Positions 60,950 to 64,000 of a DNA stretch of 64,000 nt are shown here, piece by piece; positions within the stretch are counted from its first letter, which is position 1; every line of letters begins with the position of its first letter. Source of the DNA: Candidatus Ozemibacter sibiricus (GTDB taxonomy: Bacteria > Muiribacteriota > Ozemobacteria > Ozemobacterales > Ozemobacteraceae); the NCBI GenBank assembly GCA_003327425.1, contig QOQW01000008.1, positions 1 to 64,000 on the forward strand. The letters are read 5' to 3'. Under the pieces are notes generated by a model, which did not search any database, was not told the DNA's origin, and saw nothing but the letters and a program-made list of their open reading frames with translations. The position numbers were made by a program, and so were the translations under genes.

Positions 60950-62260
60950 TCAGGGCAATTGGAAGACGATCTTCAGTTCGCCCTTCCAGATCGATTTGCC
61001 GCCGAAGGTGGTCGCGTAGAAGCGGGGGATCGAAAACTCGATGGCATGCGGCCCTACCTTGTCGAGGAAATCGACGAGGTTCTTGATGCCGGCGGCGGCG
61101 ACGGTATAGGTGCCGGCCTGCTGTTTGTTGGCATCGGGATCGCTTTCCGACGAATCCTGGATGGCCACGTCGGTCTCTTCGGAAACCCCTTTCAGGAAAT
61201 CGCTCAGGGTCTCCGGAACCGGCTTGGGACTGGGGTTCTGACGCGGGAGGCCGGTGATATCGATCGGGAATTCCAACGTCTTGCCTTCGCTAGCGGTCTT
61301 CGGTTCGCCGACGGTGGCCGCCATGACGGCGCCGACTGCCGCTTTGGTCGCCACGGGATCGAGCCCACCGCTCGTCTCGAGGATGAGCACGGCCTTGACC
61401 GTGCCGGCCTCCTCGACGAAGTCGGTGGCAGCCACGCTGGACAGCCGGCCGCTTACGGCCTTCTCGGCGAACAGTTTTTCGAGCCCATGGGCGACCATCG
61501 CGGCTGCGAAGGTCGGCGCCGGGCGCGCGGCCGGCGCGGCGTCGGGCAGGGTGTCGGGTTTGGGGAAGGCCTTCTGCAGCCGATCGACGAACTCCTTGAT
61601 CTTGGGGTTGTCGGGGGCCGCCTTCTGGGCGATCTCGATGTGACGCCAGGCCTCGACGAATTCCTTCTCTTTGGCCGCGATGACGGCCCGCATGAAGCGA
61701 GCCTCGGCGAAGTCGGACACGCGCTCGAAGATCAAGGCCAGCTCGGCTTTGGCTTTCTCGAGATTCTTGGCTGTAAAGGCCCGCTTGGCCAGTTTCATGT
61801 GAGCCTGGGCATACATCAGGTCGGCCGGATCGATCTTCTTTTTCGCGGGGGTCGAGGCGTCGCCGCCCGCGGGACCATCCAGGCTGTCGCCCGGTTCGGC
61901 CGGCGAGCTGGATCCGCTGGTCGGGGTGGTATCGGCCGGCTTGTCAGGCGGGGTACCGCTATCTCCACCCTCTCCGGCATTGCCCCCGCTGGAGTCAGAG
62001 CTGCCATCGGTTCCTTCCCCATCTCCGCCACCGGCCGCCGCATCGCCGGTGCCGCCAGGGTCGGGCGTCTGGTTCCCTTGTTTTTTGAGGTACCGGTCGG
62101 CCAGCTGTTTGGCTTTCTGGATGTCCGCATCGTTGAGGGCGATCTGGAACCGGTCGCTCAGGGGGGCGGCTGCGACGGGGCGGAGGGTGACGACCAGGAC
62201 GAGGGCGACGAAGGCGGCCCCGAGCCACAGGATGAACGGGCAGGAGATGGCGTTCTTCAT
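60950..62260 (-). CDS. Secreted or anchored TPR-like protein with disordered linker
   Basis: The 436-residue product from the ATG at 62260 (GAGG 6 bases upstream) has a signal or anchor helix (LGAAFVALVLVVTLRPVAA), a short helical hairpin, and about 90 residues of Gly/Ser/Asp/Pro linker (about 50-140). A TPR-like helical region follows (AQAHMKLAKRAFTAKNLEKA, AEARFMRAVIAAKEKEFVEA, AWRHIEIAQKAAPDNPKIKE). The C-terminal half (about 240-436) is alpha/beta with no family I know and ends in an FGGKSIWKGELKIVFQL strand pair. Its next gene on the same strand is a STAS protein upstream (98 bases), so they may be one unit. Confidence 0.65.
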   Translation of the reverse strand: MKNAISCPFILWLGAAFVALVLVVTLRPVAAAPLSDRFQIALNDADIQKAKQLADRYLKKQGNQTPDPGGTGDAAAGGGDGEGTDGSSDSSGGNAGEGGDSGTPPDKPADTTPTSGSSSPAEPGDSLDGPAGGDASTPAKKKIDPADLMYAQAHMKLAKRAFTAKNLEKAKAELALIFERVSDFAEARFMRAVIAAKEKEFVEAWRHIEIAQKAAPDNPKIKEFVDRLQKAFPKPDTLPDAAPAARPAPTFAAAMVAHGLEKLFAEKAVSGRLSSVAATDFVEEAGTVKAVLILETSGGLDPVATKAAVGAVMAATVGEPKTASEGKTLEFPIDITGLPRQNPSPKPVPETLSDFLKGVSEETDVAIQDSSESDPDANKQQAGTYTVAAAGIKNLVDFLDKVGPHAIEFSIPRFYATTFGGKSIWKGELKIVFQLP

Positions 62261-62358
62261 GGCGGACCTCGGTTGATCCTCATAGTGCCAGCCGTCAGAT
62301 GATGCACCTGGCTGGGTGGTGGCAGGGGATGGACGACAGGCCAAGGGCGAACGGTGAA

Positions 62359-62709
62359 TCAGGCGGACAGGGCGGAGACGGCTTCGGCTTCGGTCGGGTA
62401 ATGCTGGCAGAGGTTGAGGACCCCGGTCATCTGCAGCGCCGTCTTGGTGAGTTTGGAGAGACCGGTCAGCGCGACCTTGCCGTCGTTGTAGTCGATGATC
62501 TTGACCATCAGGTCGAGGAGCATCGACAGCCCGGTGGAGTTGATGACCGGGGTCCCGGTCAGGTTCAGGACATACCGGAGATGGCCGGCGGTCAGGGCCT
62601 TCTCGCAGGTGTCGCGGAGCGCGACGCCGCCCGGCTCGTCGAGGTAGCCGGTGGTGCGCAGGATCAGGACAGGCCCTTGCTGGGCCGACTCGATTTTGAA
62701 TTCAGCCAT
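62359..62709 (-). CDS. STAS-domain anti-sigma factor antagonist-like protein
   Basis: The 116-residue protein is a single STAS domain of SpoIIAA/RsbV size: KIESAQQGPVLILRTTGYLD, RYVLNLTGTPVINSTGLSML and the final helix pair. The residue phosphorylated in SpoIIAA is Ser58, preceded here by Asn57 instead of Asp; serine and spacing are conserved. Such proteins bind a serine kinase/anti-sigma factor when unphosphorylated, and SpoIIE-type phosphatases reactivate them. Two such phosphatases are encoded at 26.6-32.4 kb, but no RsbW-type kinase or sigma factor is in this window. A TTGACA-17-TATCAT promoter ends 6 bases before the ATG, so initiation appears leaderless. Confidence 0.85.
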   Translation of the reverse strand: MAEFKIESAQQGPVLILRTTGYLDEPGGVALRDTCEKALTAGHLRYVLNLTGTPVINSTGLSMLLDLMVKIIDYNDGKVALTGLSKLTKTALQMTGVLNLCQHYPTEAEAVSALSA

Positions 62710-62715
62710 GAGGCT

Positions 62716-62744
62716 ATGATAGAAGGCACCCTGGTCGGTGTCAA
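62716..62744 (-). promoter_or_regulatory. Promoter of the STAS gene (leaderless)
   Basis: On the minus strand a perfect TTGACA (62744-62739), 17-base spacer and TATCAT (62721-62716). The ATG at 62709 lies 6 bases further. Confidence 0.75.
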
Positions 62745-62781
62745 GCCTGCCGTGTCGTCGGCGCTGGCTTCTGGTCGGCGC

Positions 62782-62811
62782 TTGACCGCGACCAGCCGAA
62801 TCTTCTATGAT
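62782..62811 (+). promoter_or_regulatory. Promoter of the thiol peroxidase gene
   Basis: TTGACC (62782-62787), 18-base spacer and TATGAT (62806-62811). The leader to the ATG at 62858 is about 40 bases and carries an AAAGGAG Shine-Dalgarno sequence. Confidence 0.65.
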
Positions 62812-62857
62812 GACCTCCGTCCGCGACTCAACTTCCTATCGCCAAAGGAGATTCCCC

Positions 62858-63415
62858 ATGACCCACCTGATGTGGATCGTCATTCCGCTCGTTCTCGCTG
62901 CTCTCACCGCCCCGGCCGTCGCTCAGGTCACCTTCAAGGGCAACCCCCTGACCCTCGTCGGTCGCGAGGTGAAGGTCGGCGAGGCGGCACCTGATTTCAC
63001 CCTCCTGGCCAACGACCTCAGCGAGGTCAAGCTGGCCGATACCAAGGGCGTGCGCGTGTTCACCACGGTGCCTTCGCTCGATACGCCGGTCTGCGATCAG
63101 CAGGTGCGCCGGTTCAATCAAGAGGCGGCCCGCCTGAGCAACGTGTCCATCTACACCATCTCGGCCGATCTGCCTTTCGCCCAGGCGCGCTGGTGCGGCG
63201 GGGCCGGCATCGACAAGGTGAAGACCCTCTCCGATCACCGCACGATGGGGTTCGCCGAGGCCTACGGGCTGCACATCAAAGAACTGCGGTTGCTGGCTCG
63301 CGCCGTGTTCGTCGTCGATTCGGCCGGCAAGATCGTGTACAAGGAGATCGTCCCCGAGGTCACGGCGCTGCCGAATTTCGACGCGGCCCTCAAGGCGATC
63401 GCCGCCGCCAGATAA
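62858..63415 (+). CDS. tpx: Secreted thiol peroxidase (Tpx-type peroxiredoxin)
   Basis: Tpx enzymes reduce hydrogen and alkyl peroxides with a two-cysteine mechanism. The 185-residue product has VTFKGNPLTLVGREVKVGE, the peroxidatic cysteine Cys79 in VPSLDTPVCDQQV and the resolving Cys113 in FAQARWCGG; the spacing is that of the Tpx family. Unlike the cytoplasmic enzymes, it starts with a signal peptide (MWIVIPLVLAALTAPAVAQ), which replaces the usual short N-terminus. It is thus predicted to be periplasmic, where a thioredoxin-like reductant would be needed. The AAAGGAG before 62858 decides the start; the ATG at 62807 lies inside the -10 box. Confidence 0.9.
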   Translation: MTHLMWIVIPLVLAALTAPAVAQVTFKGNPLTLVGREVKVGEAAPDFTLLANDLSEVKLADTKGVRVFTTVPSLDTPVCDQQVRRFNQEAARLSNVSIYTISADLPFAQARWCGGAGIDKVKTLSDHRTMGFAEAYGLHIKELRLLARAVFVVDSAGKIVYKEIVPEVTALPNFDAALKAIAAAR

Positions 63416-63456
63416 CCTCTTTCCAGGGTTCCCTTTCCTCGCTTCGCGCTCGCCTC

Positions 63457-63493
63457 CATCTCCCAGGCTCCGGCCGTCGGCGCCTGGGAGATG
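63457..63493 (+). terminator. Terminator of the thiol peroxidase gene
   Basis: CATCTCCCAGGC (63457-63468) pairs perfectly with GCCTGGGAGATG (63482-63493), a 12-bp stem, followed by a T-rich GCTTGCCTCTTT. Confidence 0.75.
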
Positions 63494-63495
63494 GC

Positions 63496-63524
63496 TTGCC
63501 TCTTTCCGATCCCCATGCTAGGGT
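63496..63524 (+). promoter_or_regulatory. Possible promoter of the MNT/HEPN pair
   Basis: TTGCCT (63496-63501), 17-base spacer and TAGGGT (63519-63524). It overlaps the tail of the preceding terminator. Confidence 0.35.
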
Positions 63525-63547
63525 TGGATAGAGGAGCTTGAGCACGT

Positions 63548-63901
63548 ATGGCGGCAACCAAGGGGACGCATCGGACCGCCCCCCGCCTCCCGCGGCGACC
63601 GCCCGATCGGCGGGATGTCTTGATCGAACGCTTGCGGCGGGCGCTTCCCGACCTCCAGCGCCGCTATCCGATCAAAACCCTCGGCCTATTCGGATCCTGG
63701 GCCCGAAACGACGCCGCGCCCGAGAGCGACGTCGATCTCCTGGTCGAATTGGCTCGACCGATCGGCCTGCAGTTCGTCACCCTGGCCGACGAACTCGAGA
63801 AAATCCTCCAGACGAGAGTCGATCTGGTGTCTCGGGGAGGGGTCAAGCCGCCTTACCTGAAAGAGATCCTGAAGGACCTCATCTATGTCGCGGCGGTCTG
63901 A
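63548..63901 (+). CDS. MNT-type nucleotidyltransferase (MntA-like antitoxin)
   Basis: The 117-residue protein has the minimal nucleotidyltransferase signature GSWARNDAAPESDVDLLVEL, that is GSx10DxD with both aspartates in SDVD (about residues 60-62), followed by a typical VDLVSRGGVKPPYLKEILKD tail that contacts the partner. In MNT/HEPN toxin-antitoxin systems this enzyme AMPylates the HEPN toxin and so silences its RNase activity. Its last 17 bases overlap the HEPN gene start, so the two are translationally coupled. Confidence 0.85.
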   Translation: MAATKGTHRTAPRLPRRPPDRRDVLIERLRRALPDLQRRYPIKTLGLFGSWARNDAAPESDVDLLVELARPIGLQFVTLADELEKILQTRVDLVSRGGVKPPYLKEILKDLIYVAAV

Positions 63902-64000
63902 TGCGCTTCTGCTCAAGGATATGCTGGCGGCCCTGCAGAAGATTCGCCGCCACACCAAAGGAATGGATTATAAGGCCTTTCGGAAAGATGACAAGACGGT
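63885..64000 (+). CDS. HEPN-domain protein (HepT-like toxin), cut by window end
   Basis: Only the first 38 codons are in the window. The product starts MSRRSDALLLKDMLAALQKI and continues with an Arg-Arg-His-Thr-Lys-Gly-Met-Asp segment, the N-terminal helices of HepT (DUF86) proteins. The catalytic R-x4-6-H motif would lie beyond the end. The ATG lies inside the 3' end of the MNT gene. Identification rests on the gene pair and this short match. Confidence 0.7.
   Translation, partial: MSRRSDALLLKDMLAALQKIRRHTKGMDYKAFRKDDKT

Noticed and set aside
1-64000. Search for rRNA, tRNA, riboswitches, IS elements and phage genes.
   Set aside because: I found no cloverleaf, conserved rRNA stretch, riboswitch core, transposase with terminal repeats or phage structural gene. 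Only the Rpn-type nuclease has a link to mobile elements.

Overview
The window is a 64 kb stretch of dense bacterial chromosome, GC-rich by eye, with no rRNA, tRNA, CRISPR array, insertion sequence or prophage that I could recognise. Very frequent signal peptides and membrane anchors, type IV pilus-type ATPase, periplasmic peroxidase and LysM/penicillin-binding proteins indicate a diderm-like, surface- and signalling-rich organism. Promoters look like ordinary sigma-70 type (TTGACA-17-TATAAT and close variants). There is no phylogenetic marker gene here. Paired clostripain (C11) peptidases, SpoIIE phosphatases with HAMP domains and lineage-specific large sensors would fit a poorly studied deep phylum (for example Riflebacteria/Ozemobacteria), but that is a guess.

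Layout. 0-6 kb: a secreted FAD oxidoreductase, an Rpn-type nuclease, an HD-GYP protein and an rRNA pseudouridine synthase. 6-14 kb: a minus-strand operon (TPR protein, PilB-type ATPase fused to a histidine-kinase ATPase domain, secreted protein of unknown function, pseudouridine synthase), divergent from a single-ring ClpB-D2-like AAA+ protein. 14-19 kb: a minus-strand envelope cluster (glycosyltransferase, flippase-like membrane protein, LysM protein, transpeptidase). 20-25.5 kb: a plus-strand run (membrane-anchored helix-turn-helix protein, AI-2E-type permease, ABC ATPase and permease, MnmA). 25.6-32.4 kb: a double-HTH protein and two tandem giant SpoIIE-type phosphatases. 32.7-40.3 kb: a small secreted coiled-coil protein, two tandem C11 peptidases, an Ig-like surface protein, thiamine diphosphokinase and a GNAT acetyltransferase. 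40.4-46.5 kb: two tandem giant class III nucleotide cyclases. 47-64 kb: DUF2339 membrane protein, M48 protease, several secreted or membrane proteins of unknown function, an ABC-permease/CPBP-protease fusion, a STAS protein, a secreted thiol peroxidase and an MNT/HEPN toxin-antitoxin pair cut by the window end.

The main discovery candidate is the cyclase pair. The two proteins overlap by ATGA and carry complementary active-site losses. One keeps both metal-binding aspartates but has lost the lysine, threonine/aspartate and asparagine; the other keeps lysine, threonine, asparagine and arginine but has lost the first metal aspartate. This is the C1/C2 division of labour of mammalian adenylyl cyclases and predicts an obligate bacterial heterodimer with one active site. 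The cyclase pair and the SpoIIE pair share one sensor layout (membrane helix, sensor, helix pair, sensor, helix, HAMP, output), as if the same input chassis had been given two outputs.

The second candidate is the PilB ATPase with an added histidine-kinase-like ATPase domain whose phospho-acceptor histidine is replaced by glutamine. The third is a recurring arrangement in which the -10 box ends 6-7 bases before the start codon, so that several genes appear to make leaderless mRNA.
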